Assembly: GCA_022424955.1 (NCBI GenBank)
Contig: JAKMGK010000087.1
Span: 1-33,862, forward strand
Length of the DNA: 33,862 nt
Source: Flavobacteriaceae bacterium
GTDB taxonomy: Bacteria; Bacteroidota; Bacteroidia; Flavobacteriales; Flavobacteriaceae
Direction: 5' to 3'
Shown: piece after piece, positions 8,565-16,791 of the stretch
Numbering within the stretch: the stretch's first letter is position 1
Layout of the letters: each line of letters begins with the position of its first letter
The notes under the pieces: model-generated
The model's input: the letters and a program-made list of their open reading frames with translations, nothing else
The model's database searches: none
Told to the model about the DNA's origin: nothing
Translations under genes and position numbers: made by a program

Positions 8565-9292
8565 TATAAGCCTCTTTCTTTTTGGATAGTTTCATAGGCT
8601 GCTTGGACCTGCTGAAATTTTTCTTGTGCACCTTTTTTTAGGGCTACATCGTCTGTCTGCAATTTATCAGGGTGATATTTTTTAGCCATGGTGCGATAGG
8701 CCTTTTTCACCTCTGCATCTGTTGCACTAGGACTAATTTCAAGGATTTTATAGGCGTTGTCTGCAGACTTTACAAACATGGCTTTAATGCTTTCAAAATC
8801 CATGGAACGCAATTGCAGTGCATTTGCAATTTGAAGGATTTTTTGCACCTCAACTTCTGCGACATGACCATCGGCATTTGCAATAGCAAAAAGGAAGTGT
8901 AAAATCTGGAGGCGGGTTTCATATGGGGCTCTTTGGACAAATAAACGGGTAATCTCGTTTAAGTTTTGTTGTTCCTTTTTAACCTCTGTATTGAATTTTG
9001 CGAAAATTGAAGAAGCATAAGCTTCCCCATAATTTGTGATAAAATAATTACGCACAAAACGCAACTCCCTTTCATCCACCTTCCCATCTGCTTTAATTAC
9101 AATAGCAGCTAGAGAAAGTAAATTGAGTTGCACTTGATTGGTTTGCATTCGTTGAGACTGGACACTTGCAAAGGGATTGCGTCTGTCTTGACGAAAAAGC
9201 TGTTCTAAAACACTTCCAATAAAGTAACCCAAAATTGCTCCGCCAAAGCGGAAATAGGTGTAACCTAATATTGCGGTGACCCATTTAATCAT
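8564..9292 (-). CDS. TerB-like plus DnaJ-domain protein (DjlA-like)
   Basis: A 242-residue protein with an N-terminal glycine-rich hydrophobic segment (about 5-30), a TerB-like all-helical domain (about 55-165, with IKADGKVDERELRFVRNYF and ANADGHVAEVEV), and a C-terminal J domain (about 178-240) with the HPD motif at 207-209. This order matches DjlA, a membrane-anchored co-chaperone that stimulates DnaK. The acidic D-G-x-[IV] repeats are the usual TerB metal-binding signature. It is the first gene of a minus-strand run through to the S41 protease and overlaps the next gene by one base. A good Bacteroidetes promoter lies 32-63 bases upstream of its ATG. I am confident of the domains, less so of the chaperone partner. 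Confidence 0.9.
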   Translation of the reverse strand: MIKWVTAILGYTYFRFGGAILGYFIGSVLEQLFRQDRRNPFASVQSQRMQTNQVQLNLLSLAAIVIKADGKVDERELRFVRNYFITNYGEAYASSIFAKFNTEVKKEQQNLNEITRLFVQRAPYETRLQILHFLFAIANADGHVAEVEVQKILQIANALQLRSMDFESIKAMFVKSADNAYKILEISPSATDAEVKKAYRTMAKKYHPDKLQTDDVALKKGAQEKFQQVQAAYETIQKERGL

Positions 9293-9323
9293 CCTCTTTT
9301 CTTTCTCTTTAATTTTTCAAATA

Positions 9324-9355
9324 CAAAGATAACTTTAACTTTAAAATAAGAGCAA
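9324..9355 (-). promoter_or_regulatory. Bacteroidetes-type promoter for the TerB/J-domain gene run
   Basis: On the minus strand, TTG (9355-9353), 21 bases, then TATCTTTG (9331-9324). The -7 element matches TAnnTTTG fully and the spacing is within range. The ATG at 9292 is about 31 bases further on, leaving a leader of about 25 bases. It shares a 116-base divergent gap with the bacilliredoxin promoter. Confidence 0.65.
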
Positions 9356-9382
9356 TAGCGATGTTAAAATGAGAAAACTCTT

Positions 9383-9390
9383 TATCTTTG
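9383..9390 (+). promoter_or_regulatory. -7 promoter element for the bacilliredoxin gene
   Basis: TATCTTTG, a full match to TAnnTTTG, 18 bases before the ATG at 9409. The same octamer occurs in the opposite direction at 9331-9324. No convincing -33 TTTG is visible at 17-23 bases upstream. Confidence 0.6.
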
Positions 9391-9408
9391 TACAAGCAAA
9401 AAATAATT

Positions 9409-9819
9409 ATGTATCCAGCAGAATTAGTACAACCTATGCGTGATGAATTAACTGCCGTAGGTTTTAAACAAGTGAGCGAAGTAGAGACGATTGAAGCGGC
9501 TATCAATTCAGAGGGTACCACCTTAGTTGTCGTAAACTCTGTCTGTGGTTGTGCCGCAGCAAATGCACGACCTGGGGTTAGATTTTCTTTAGATAATGAA
9601 AAAGTCCCTAATTCTTTAGTAACCGTTTTTGCTGGTGTTGATAGAGAGGCAACAGATGCAGCACGTTCTATGATGGTGCCGTTTCCCCCTTCTTCTCCAT
9701 CAATGGCATTGTTTAAAGACGGTGAATTAGTACATATGCTCGAACGTCATCATATTGAAGGACGCCCTGCAGATATGATTGCAGCTAATTTAAAGCAAGC
9801 TTACGACGAGCACTGTTAG
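9409..9819 (+). CDS. Bacilliredoxin, BrxA/BrxB family
   Basis: A 136-residue thioredoxin-fold protein with the bacilliredoxin CGC motif at Cys46-Gly-Cys48 (NSVCGCAAANARPG). In Firmicutes, proteins of this family remove bacillithiol from S-bacillithiolated proteins; in Flavobacteriia the same low-molecular-weight thiol is plausible but not shown here. The open frame reaches back to a TTG at 9388, which lies inside the TATCTTTG promoter box and cannot be the start. The ATG at 9409 gives the family N-terminus MYPAELVQPMRDEL. The acyltransferase gene begins 18 bases after the stop. Expected in the cytoplasm. Confidence 0.95.
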   Translation: MYPAELVQPMRDELTAVGFKQVSEVETIEAAINSEGTTLVVVNSVCGCAAANARPGVRFSLDNEKVPNSLVTVFAGVDREATDAARSMMVPFPPSSPSMALFKDGELVHMLERHHIEGRPADMIAANLKQAYDEHC

Positions 9820-9837
9820 GCCAACAATTTAACGAGG

Positions 9838-10572
9838 ATGCTCAAGCTACTCGCTTACCCTTTTTCGTTTGTATACTACTGCTTTTTTAGTAGTTTTCTT
9901 TTATTGTTTCACCCTATCCAAGTCTTTTGTTTAAGGTGGGTAAATCTCAATGCCCAAAAAAAAACAGTCGATCTCTTAAACTTTTCCCTTCTGAGATGTT
10001 TGAACCTTTTGGGAACAAGAATAATTTTTAAAAACACAGAAACATTACCACACAAAGGGACTTTGATTTTTGCGGCAAATCATCAAAGCACCTATGACAT
10101 ACCGCCACTGATTTGGTACCTAAGAAAATATCACCCCAAATTTGTTGCTAAAAAAGAATTGGGAAAAGGGCTTCCTAGTATTTCCTATCATTTACGCCAT
10201 GGAGGAAACGTTTTAATCGACCGAAAAGACCCCGTAGCCTCTCTTAATGCCATTGCAAATTTTGCTAAAAATATAGAACAAAACAACTGGTCTGTAGTGA
10301 TTTTCCCAGAGGGGACAAGAACCCGCAATGGGCAACCTAAAAAATTTCAAAGCGCTGGTTTGCGCAGCTTACTCACCCATTTACCAGAGGCTGTTTTAGT
10401 TCCCATAAGTATCAATAATTCGTGGAAATTAGCCCAGTGGAAATACTTCCCTATGCCCATAGGCATTCGACTAGAAATTGAGGTTCATAAAGCCATACTA
10501 CCACAGCAAATGGAAATGGAAACTGCGCTTAACCTATTAGAAAATACTGTAAAAGAGGGAGTTAAAAATTAG
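9838..10572 (+). CDS. 1-acyl-sn-glycerol-3-phosphate acyltransferase (PlsC-like)
   Basis: A 244-residue membrane-bound acyltransferase of the PlsC family, which adds the second acyl chain to make phosphatidic acid. The catalytic NHQSTYD (HX4D, His82 and Asp87) and the substrate-binding FPEGTRTRNG (156-165) are clear. An N-terminal hydrophobic region (about 4-35) anchors it to the inner membrane. The ATG at 9838 directly follows GAGG with no spacer, so that sequence is unlikely to act as a ribosome binding site. It probably shares the bacilliredoxin promoter 18 bases upstream. The gene end overlaps the convergent enoyl-CoA hydratase gene by 11 bases. PlsC-like proteins with other acyl acceptors cannot be excluded. 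Confidence 0.92.
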   Translation: MLKLLAYPFSFVYYCFFSSFLLLFHPIQVFCLRWVNLNAQKKTVDLLNFSLLRCLNLLGTRIIFKNTETLPHKGTLIFAANHQSTYDIPPLIWYLRKYHPKFVAKKELGKGLPSISYHLRHGGNVLIDRKDPVASLNAIANFAKNIEQNNWSVVIFPEGTRTRNGQPKKFQSAGLRSLLTHLPEAVLVPISINNSWKLAQWKYFPMPIGIRLEIEVHKAILPQQMEMETALNLLENTVKEGVKN

Positions 10573-11338
10573 CTTTTCGTTTTTCTAAAAAAGCCTGGGT
10601 TCCTTCTTTAAATTCTGGATGCCCAAAGCATTCGCCAAAGGCATTGATCTCTTGTTCAAAACCTGCTACTCCTTCTTGATATGCAGCATCTATTGCTCTT
10701 AAAGCATGTCCCATGGCATTAGAAGAATTGCACATAATTTTTTCGGCGAGTGTTGCCGCAGAAGACAATAATTCTTCTTGGGAGACAACTTGCGAAACCA
10801 GGCCAACATTTAAAGCTTCTTCTGCAGTAACCATTCTACAACTCAAGATCATTTCTGTTGCTCGCCCTCTGCCAATAAGTTGGGCTAGTCGCTGGGTACC
10901 TCCATAACCTGGGATGACCCCCAAAGAAGTTTCGGGTAAACCCATTCGCGCATTTGTTGAAGCAATTCTAATATGGCATGACAAGGCTAATTCTAAGCCA
11001 CCACCCAAAGCAAAACCATTAATGGCAGCAATCACTGGTTTAGAGGATTGCGCAATTAGATCAAAGACCGTTTTTTGTCCCTTGCGAGATAACATTTTCC
11101 CTTGCTGAGCGTCGAACTGAGCGAATTCTGCAATATCTGCTCCTGCTACAAATGCTTTTTCTCCACTACCGGTCAATACAATTATACGAATATCACTCTC
11201 TTCCTTAAGGGATAGAAACAGTTGATGAAGCTCTTCTAATAAGGCAGCATTTAATGCATTTAGTTTTTTGGGTCTATGGATACTTACCCAAGCGATTCTA
11301 TCTTGTTTTTCGACCAAAAGGTGCTCAAATGTCGTCAT
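10562..11338 (-). CDS. Enoyl-CoA hydratase/isomerase family protein (crotonase fold)
   Basis: A 258-residue crotonase-fold enzyme, probably hydrating 2-enoyl-CoA. The acid/base glutamates are present 20 residues apart, Glu116 (LGGGLELAL) and Glu136 (GLPETSLGVIPGYGGTQRL), as in classical enoyl-CoA hydratase. The oxyanion-hole segment AGADIAEF is at about 66-72. Both glutamates together favour a true hydratase over an isomerase or hydrolase; beta-oxidation or branched amino-acid breakdown are both possible. It overlaps the upstream histidine kinase gene by 14 bases and is the last gene of the minus-strand hemH run. No other fatty-acid gene lies in the window. Confidence 0.92.
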   Translation of the reverse strand: MTTFEHLLVEKQDRIAWVSIHRPKKLNALNAALLEELHQLFLSLKEESDIRIIVLTGSGEKAFVAGADIAEFAQFDAQQGKMLSRKGQKTVFDLIAQSSKPVIAAINGFALGGGLELALSCHIRIASTNARMGLPETSLGVIPGYGGTQRLAQLIGRGRATEMILSCRMVTAEEALNVGLVSQVVSQEELLSSAATLAEKIMCNSSNAMGHALRAIDAAYQEGVAGFEQEINAFGECFGHPEFKEGTQAFLEKRKANF

Positions 11339-12791
11339 AATATTTTCGTTTTAAATCTATATAAAAAGTAGTTCCTTCTTCAAGTGATGAACTAAAGTTA
11401 ATCGTTCCATTTAATGAAGAAATAATATTTTTTACAATAGCGAGACCCAGTCCCATTCCACCTGTTTTAGTCGTAAACTTTGGTTCAAAAACCCGTGGGA
11501 TATCTTCTGGAGCAATTCCAGTACCATTATCTTTTATTTGAACGTTAAGATTATGCTTAGTTGCTCTCATCTTAAGTTCTATTATTGGTGTGTTCCCTTG
11601 CGGAACAGCTTGAATAGCATTTTGAATTATATTAGTCATCACACGAATCCATTGTGTTCGATCAATCGGCCAAAGAATTGTTTTATTAGGAAGGTCGAGT
11701 TGAATGCTCGCATTTTCAAAAATCTCAGTAGCTAGACGAGTGATTTCTGCAATATCTTCTTCTAAAATATTAGGTTGCGGAAGGGTTGCAAAATCAGAAA
11801 AAGCACTCGCTACCCTGCTCATGGTATCGATTTGTTCAATCAGGGTTTTAGAAAAATCGTTTAGTTTATCCAGACTGTTTTCTTCCGAAGGATCAAAGCG
11901 TTGTTGAAAGCTTTGAATGGTTAATCGCATAGGAGTTAATGGATTTTTAATCTCATGTGCTACCTGTTTCGCCATTTCTTGCCATGCTTGCTCCCGTTCA
12001 CTTTTAGCTAACTTTTCTGCACTCGCTTCAAGGGCATCTAACATACTATTGAAAGAAATTACTAGGCTGTCAATCTCCTTACTCGCATTTTCTAAACTGA
12101 CCCTTTCATTCCCTTTTAATAGTCCTATTTTATCAATCTTATTCCTTAATGTTTCAATTGGACGGGTGATGAATCCAGATAACAAAAAGGCAAAAGAGAA
12201 GGTGATAATAGTCATAAACAAAGAGATTTGATAAACCCTGGTCAAGAAGGTGTTGAGCTCTGTTGTGCTAAAGGATACATCTTCAAAATAAGGGAAATAC
12301 AAGATGGCATAAGGTTGCCCCAATTCGTCTGCCATAATACTGTAAGAAGATTGAAATTTTCCTTTTTCTGCTTGATTTTGCTTTAATAATCGAAGGCTTT
12401 GATTTTGATATAGGTCATCAATAACCTCTTGTGACAAGGTGTAAATGTCTTCTGTTTCTCCCATCTCTGCATAGGAGTAAAATATGGGCTGACCCGTTAA
12501 AGTAAAAAGAGCATATTCCACTTTATGGATGGTGGCAATAGAGGAAAATTCTTGTTGATAATGTGCCTTTCTTTGACTAATTTTTTGAAAGGCAGAGTCG
12601 CGTTTCATCAAATAATTCAAATGGGTTTTTACTTGAGTTTCTTTCCGGAAAAGGCGTCTCAAATTGTAGTCCTCACTTTGAGTATTATACTGTAAATATG
12701 AAGCAAATAGAATTAACAATAAGGAGAAAATGGTCAAGATAATCATGGAGAAAAATATTCTCGCCCTAAGGGATATTTTTCTTCCTTTCAT
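11325..12791 (-). CDS. Membrane sensor histidine kinase, NtrY-like
   Basis: A 488-residue sensor kinase. Order: TM1 (about 12-32), a periplasmic sensor of about 155 residues, TM2 (about 187-207), HAMP (about 207-260), HisKA with the phospho-acceptor His279 in QVAHEIKNPLTPMRL, then the HATPase domain with N-box NIIQNAIQAV, G1 DNGTGIAPEDI and G2 GGMGLGLAIVKNI. The NPLTPMRL form of the H-box is typical of the NtrY branch. No response regulator gene is adjacent, so the partner is encoded elsewhere. It starts 4 bases after the hemJ stop and overlaps the hydratase gene by 14 bases, so it is likely read from the same mRNA as hemJ. The signal is unknown. Confidence 0.93.
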   Translation of the reverse strand: MKGRKISLRARIFFSMIILTIFSLLLILFASYLQYNTQSEDYNLRRLFRKETQVKTHLNYLMKRDSAFQKISQRKAHYQQEFSSIATIHKVEYALFTLTGQPIFYSYAEMGETEDIYTLSQEVIDDLYQNQSLRLLKQNQAEKGKFQSSYSIMADELGQPYAILYFPYFEDVSFSTTELNTFLTRVYQISLFMTIITFSFAFLLSGFITRPIETLRNKIDKIGLLKGNERVSLENASKEIDSLVISFNSMLDALEASAEKLAKSEREQAWQEMAKQVAHEIKNPLTPMRLTIQSFQQRFDPSEENSLDKLNDFSKTLIEQIDTMSRVASAFSDFATLPQPNILEEDIAEITRLATEIFENASIQLDLPNKTILWPIDRTQWIRVMTNIIQNAIQAVPQGNTPIIELKMRATKHNLNVQIKDNGTGIAPEDIPRVFEPKFTTKTGGMGLGLAIVKNIISSLNGTINFSSSLEEGTTFYIDLKRKYYDDI

Positions 12792-12795
12792 GGCT

Positions 12796-13335
12796 TTAAC
12801 TTTTGCGTACTTTTTGATAAAGCTTAATCCCTAACATCAATAAAACAGCAAGTCCCACAAGTGATAATAGCCCAAAAATCCAATGAAAACTACTCTTTAA
12901 AATCACTAAAAATACAATGGCAAAAAGCAAGAGGGTAGCCCCTTCATTCCACACCCGCATAAAGAGAGAGGAGTATTGAATATCATCTTCTTGAAAGGCT
13001 TTAAAAATACGATGGGTCTTGAGGTGATACAAAAATAGTAAGCCAACAAAAAACAACTTTATCATCATCCAGTCCTGTACCAACCATGATGGAATAATAT
13101 ACAATAAAAGCAAAGCAAAAATTGTTGCTAATACTGCAGAAGGCCAGGTGATAATATACCACAAACGCCTTGCCATCAATTTGAGTTGTTCTGCGAGTAT
13201 TTCTCGATCTGGACTCCCTTTTTCCATCGCTTCAATATGATAAATAAATAAACGAGGCATATAAAATAAGCCTGCAAACCAAGTAATCACAAAGATTAAA
13301 TGTAAAGATTTGATGTAATTATAATAGGCGTCCAC
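12796..13335 (-). CDS. hemJ: Protoporphyrinogen IX oxidase HemJ (CopD/UPF0093 family)
   Basis: A 179-residue inner-membrane protein with four to five helices that oxidises protoporphyrinogen IX to protoporphyrin IX, the step before ferrochelatase. HemJ hallmarks are KSLHLIFVITWFAGLFYMPR (9-28; His12 would be the essential histidine) and IKLFF (Lys93 would be the essential lysine). The heme context strengthens the call: hemH and six further hem genes lie close by, and no HemG or HemY homologue is in the window. The start codon is GTG (13333-13335), giving MDAYYNYIKSLH as in relatives. A candidate promoter ends 7 bases before the GTG. The MATE gene upstream is 55 bases away. Confidence 0.92.
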   Translation of the reverse strand: MDAYYNYIKSLHLIFVITWFAGLFYMPRLFIYHIEAMEKGSPDREILAEQLKLMARRLWYIITWPSAVLATIFALLLLYIIPSWLVQDWMMIKLFFVGLLFLYHLKTHRIFKAFQEDDIQYSSLFMRVWNEGATLLLFAIVFLVILKSSFHWIFGLLSLVGLAVLLMLGIKLYQKVRKS

Positions 13336-13342
13336 CCTGATA

Positions 13343-13372
13343 CAAGATTAATTATTATGCTAAAAATACAAA
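13343..13372 (-). promoter_or_regulatory. Candidate promoter for hemJ
   Basis: On the minus strand, TTTG (13372-13369), 18 bases, then TAATCTTG (13350-13343). The -33 box is perfect, the -7 box matches TAnnTTTG at all fixed bases but one, and the spacing is good. It ends 7 bases before the GTG start, so the transcript would have almost no leader. Confidence 0.45.
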
Positions 13373-13390
13373 AAGAAGAGAGCAAACACT

Positions 13391-14734
13391 CTAGGGAGCA
13401 GCGATATATTTTTTAAGCTCTCGCTGTAAGAAAATGGCTGTAACTATTGTTGCTACCGCTTCTGCAATAGGAAAAGAGATCCATACCCCAAATGATCCCC
13501 AATAACGCGGTAAAATCAACAATAAGGGAATAAAGAAAAACCCCTGTCTGGTCAAAGTCAACAATAAAGCCGGTATTGCTTTCCCAATCGCTTGAAAATA
13601 AGCCGACCCAATTAATTGTAACCCAATAATGGGTGTACTTAAAAAGACCCAGGTCAACACCTCTGCTGTAGTTGAAACTACTTCGGGTTCGCTGGTGAAA
13701 ACTGCCGCAATCTGATCTGCAAAAAAGACAATCATTACAAAGACTAGTGTCGCTAATACGGTCGCATAAATAATGGCCTTTTGTATTACTTCTACTACCC
13801 TTTCTTTTTTCTTTGCGCCATAGTTAAAGCCAGCGATAGGGACAAAACCTTGTGTAATCCCTAATATTGGAAAAAGTGCAAACATTAACATGCGACTAAT
13901 AATGGCATACACCGCCACTAAATTCTCTCCTTCTAGGGCAAAGAGTATGTTGTTGACTAAGAGCACTGTGATACTCACCACGGCTTGCCTAGCAAGGGTA
14001 ACAAAACCTAAGCCTCCCATTTCTTTGACAATTTTTAAATCGAGCAATAAGTCACTCCAACCTAAACTCAAATCTGATTTTTTAGACAAAAAGAAATACA
14101 GAATATAGCTTCCGCAAATGGCATAAGATAAGGTGGTTGCCCATGCTGCACCTTCCATACCCCAACCCATTTGATAGATAAAGACATAATCTAAAATCAA
14201 GTTTGAAATTGATGGCAACACCATGGCATACATGGCATTTTTGGGTTTCCCTTCTGCCCGAATAGTATTATTTCCCATCATGCAAAAACCCAAGATAGGT
14301 ACCCCAATCACTACAATGATATAATAGATTTTAGCCAAAGGATAGAGGTCTCCTTTTCCGCCAAATAAAGGAATGATACTTTCTAAAAACACCAGCCCCA
14401 AGGCCATAAAAGTTAAGGTGAATAAGAAGGTTAGGGTCAATTGATTCCCAAATACTTTATTCGCCCGTGCTTTTTCACCACTCCCTAAAGCACGAGAGAT
14501 GATTGAACCTCCCCCCATTCCTATGGACATTCCTAAAGCGGCAATAAAAAAAGACACCGGTAAAACGACATTGATCGCCGCAATAGCATTTGAGCCAATC
14601 CATTTCCCCACAAAAATGGTATCAATTAAAATATTTAGTGACATCACTAGAATTCCTATAGATGCAGGAACAGCTTGTCGAATTAATAACTTCCCAATGG
14701 GGTCTGTCCCCATTTGTATCGATCGATCTACCAT
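13391..14734 (-). CDS. MATE family efflux transporter
   Basis: A roughly 447-residue polytopic membrane protein (about 12 helices in two six-helix halves) of the MATE/NorM superfamily, which exports organic compounds using Na+ or H+ gradients. Family marks are LNILIDTIFVGKWIG and GFNYGAKK in the second half. The frame is open from an ATG at 14761, but the ATG at 14734 forms a TAATG overlap with the hemH stop and gives the family N-terminus MVDRSIQMGTDPIGKLL, so I use it. It is locked between hemH and hemJ in the same direction, which makes a link to porphyrin or heme homeostasis worth testing, though MATE substrates cannot be predicted from sequence. Confidence 0.92.
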   Translation of the reverse strand: MVDRSIQMGTDPIGKLLIRQAVPASIGILVMSLNILIDTIFVGKWIGSNAIAAINVVLPVSFFIAALGMSIGMGGGSIISRALGSGEKARANKVFGNQLTLTFLFTLTFMALGLVFLESIIPLFGGKGDLYPLAKIYYIIVVIGVPILGFCMMGNNTIRAEGKPKNAMYAMVLPSISNLILDYVFIYQMGWGMEGAAWATTLSYAICGSYILYFFLSKKSDLSLGWSDLLLDLKIVKEMGGLGFVTLARQAVVSITVLLVNNILFALEGENLVAVYAIISRMLMFALFPILGITQGFVPIAGFNYGAKKKERVVEVIQKAIIYATVLATLVFVMIVFFADQIAAVFTSEPEVVSTTAEVLTWVFLSTPIIGLQLIGSAYFQAIGKAIPALLLTLTRQGFFFIPLLLILPRYWGSFGVWISFPIAEAVATIVTAIFLQRELKKYIAAP

Positions 14735-15762
14735 TAAGCTTTTACTGGTGAAAGCGCCCATTCGTCGACCCAGCGACTCATTACATTAATCCACTCCTCT
14801 CGATCGTTAATGCAAGGGATTACTTCAAGATGTTCTCCCCCGTTGTCTTCAAAATCCTCGGCAGCTTCCATCCCTATTTCTTCAAGGGTTTCAAGACAGT
14901 CAGAAACAAAGGCTGGAGTTACTACCGCCATTTTTTTAGTGCCTTTTTTAGCAAAAGCTTCAATGGTTTTGTCGGTATAAGGCTGTAACCATGGATCAAG
15001 TCCCAGGCGGGATTGAAAAGAAGTAGAATAAGTCCCTTCTTTTAATCCTAAATACTCGGCGACTTGTTTAGTGGTTTCATAGCACTGATGACTGTAACAA
15101 AACTCATGGGCCGGTGAGTCGGTTTGACAACATTTCCCGTCCATTTTACAGTGCGATTTTGTGATATCTGATTTACGGATATGACGTTTCGGTACACCGT
15201 GATAAGAAAACAATAAATGTTCCCACTCCTTGTCTTGTAAATATTCTTGAATAGAATTCGACAACACCCTAATGTAGTCTGGATGTTTGTAAAAGGGGGG
15301 CAATGCAGTAAAGCTCATTTGCGGAAAATACTGTTGGCGTAATTCCTCTGCAAGAACTAAAATGGTTTCAGTTGTAGCCATGGCAAACTGAGGATAGAGC
15401 GGGACAATCAAGGTTTTTGTCACCCCTCTATCTGCAAGGGCTTGAAGACCGGTTTTGATTGATGGCTTTCCATAGCGCATCGCCAATTCTACTGGAACAC
15501 TCACCTTATCTTGCACTTTAGCTTGAAGACGTTCTGATAAAACGATTAATGGTGACCCTTCTTCCCACCATATTTTTTTATAAGCTTTCGCCGATTTTTT
15601 TGGACGGGTATTTAAAATAATTCCTTTTACGAGTAGGGTGCGGAGTAGTTTAGGCAAATCTATTACCCTTTCATCCATTAAAAATTCTCCTAAATAGGTT
15701 TTTACATCTGGTGGATTAGGGCTATCTGGCGACCCTAAATTGACCAATAAGACTCCTTTCAT
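14734..15762 (-). CDS. hemH: Ferrochelatase
   Basis: Inserts Fe2+ into protoporphyrin IX to give protoheme. Counting from the ATG at 15762 (342 residues), the active-site His is His188 (FSYHGVPKRH) and the conserved acid is Glu291 (DCLETLEE). SRLGLDPWLQPYTD matches the porphyrin-cleft motif. A Cys-rich segment at residues 205-227 (HCKMDGKCCQTDS then FCYSHQCYETT) holds five cysteines. The frame is open 14 codons further, to an ATG at 15804, only 6 bases after the regulator stop, but MKGVLLVNLGSPDSP at 15762 is the family start and the extra residues are a lysine-rich, non-conserved string. The stop overlaps the MATE start (TAATG). It lies directly downstream of the AraC-type regulator. Confidence 0.96.
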   Translation of the reverse strand: MKGVLLVNLGSPDSPNPPDVKTYLGEFLMDERVIDLPKLLRTLLVKGIILNTRPKKSAKAYKKIWWEEGSPLIVLSERLQAKVQDKVSVPVELAMRYGKPSIKTGLQALADRGVTKTLIVPLYPQFAMATTETILVLAEELRQQYFPQMSFTALPPFYKHPDYIRVLSNSIQEYLQDKEWEHLLFSYHGVPKRHIRKSDITKSHCKMDGKCCQTDSPAHEFCYSHQCYETTKQVAEYLGLKEGTYSTSFQSRLGLDPWLQPYTDKTIEAFAKKGTKKMAVVTPAFVSDCLETLEEIGMEAAEDFEDNGGEHLEVIPCINDREEWINVMSRWVDEWALSPVKA

Positions 15763-15810
15763 ATGCTTTTTCTTTTCTTTTTTGGTGGATCGCTCCGCCG
15801 GCATTTTTTT

Positions 15811-16695
15811 TTACGAAGATAAGGATAGTAGGTATTTTTTTGGGGTGGTGCCATATTTCTTTTTAAAAGCAGCAATAAAGTGACTTGCGGTAGAATAGCC
15901 AATCTTTAAACCCACCTCGTTGACGTTGTATTTTCCCGATTCCAGCATTCGTCGGGCTTCTTCCATTTTATGGGACAATAAATAACCGTAGACAGTATCT
16001 CCATAAAGTTGCTTGAAGCCTTCTTTAAGCTTGCTTAGACTAAGGTCGATTTCATTTGATAAGGCTTGTAAAGAAGGAGGCTCTGCCATATGGGTCAAAA
16101 TAATTTCTTTGGCTTGTCTAATCTTACGCACATTTTCCTCGTCTACCAAAAAAGGACATTGTTCGCTATTGGCATCTTCACTTTTATTAAAATATAAACT
16201 CAACAATTCATAGACCTTGCCTTTAAGATAAAGGGCCTGCATAGAGGGGTGAACATTTGCACTTAAAATTTGGCTTAACACCACCGCCATACTGGGAGAA
16301 ATGATCGAGCTGTCATAATACTTTTTAGTTAGGTTCTCAGGGCTTAAAAAGTGAATGTGATCAGCGTCTTGAGAAAATAAACTATGAAACTTCTTAATGG
16401 AAATAATGACACTCACTAACCATGTATTAGGCGAAAGCTTTAAATCTAGCGGTAAATCACGCTGAGGGTTAAACAGTAAAATATTATTTTCTTCCTCTAC
16501 TGGGAAACTATAATTCCCTTCGTTAAAAAGGAAATCCCCATACCCTTTTGTACAAAAATGGAATTGAATATAATTACTACTCATATCCCGGGTTTCACGA
16601 ACAACCTCTGCACTATCATTTTGGAAACGCATCACATAAAAACCTTCTTCTATTTCTGTCTTAAGTGCTAAACTTTTATCGTTATTTTTGTGCAT
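15811..16695 (-). CDS. AraC family transcriptional regulator of the heme locus
   Basis: A 294-residue regulator. The N-terminal part (about 15-130) looks like a beta-rich effector domain. The C-terminal 100 residues carry the two AraC helix-turn-helix motifs (SLQALSNEIDLSLSKLKEGF and VNEVGLKIGYSTASHFIAAF, then KKYGTTPKKY). The best general match is the PchR-like group, whose best-known member responds to an iron chelate; the effector here is unknown. It is divergent from hemA and read toward hemH, an arrangement that points to control of heme synthesis. The 176-base gap to hemA holds direct repeats of the kind this family binds, plus a palindrome that could serve autoregulation. I see no clear promoter of its own. 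Confidence 0.92.
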   Translation of the reverse strand: MHKNNDKSLALKTEIEEGFYVMRFQNDSAEVVRETRDMSSNYIQFHFCTKGYGDFLFNEGNYSFPVEEENNILLFNPQRDLPLDLKLSPNTWLVSVIISIKKFHSLFSQDADHIHFLSPENLTKKYYDSSIISPSMAVVLSQILSANVHPSMQALYLKGKVYELLSLYFNKSEDANSEQCPFLVDEENVRKIRQAKEIILTHMAEPPSLQALSNEIDLSLSKLKEGFKQLYGDTVYGYLLSHKMEEARRMLESGKYNVNEVGLKIGYSTASHFIAAFKKKYGTTPKKYLLSLSS

Positions 16696-16738
16696 AGAAT
16701 ACGGATTAATATTATTTAGAATTGTTCTTAATAGTTTC

Positions 16739-16756
16739 GTTTAAGCTTACTTAAAC
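16739..16756. promoter_or_regulatory. Palindrome in the araC-type/hemA divergent gap
   Basis: GTTTAAG-CTTA-CTTAAAC is a perfect 7-base inverted repeat with a 4-base centre, 44 bases upstream of the regulator ATG and about 116 bases upstream of hemA. The symmetry suggests a dimer-binding site, for autoregulation or a separate regulator. Seen directly; role inferred. Confidence 0.45.
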
Positions 16757-16791
16757 ACTTGTTTTTATTGAATTTAGTCAAAATTAATCGC

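Noticed and set aside
11917-12231. 104-codon plus-strand frame inside the histidine kinase gene
   Set aside because: It lies opposite the conserved HAMP/HisKA region, which explains its openness; the composition is not protein-like.
16683-16690. A second TATTTTTG on the plus strand, upstream of the hemA gap
   Set aside because: It lies over the first codons of the opposing regulator gene, has no -33 partner, and would give a leader of about 180 bases; the copy at 16843 is a better fit.
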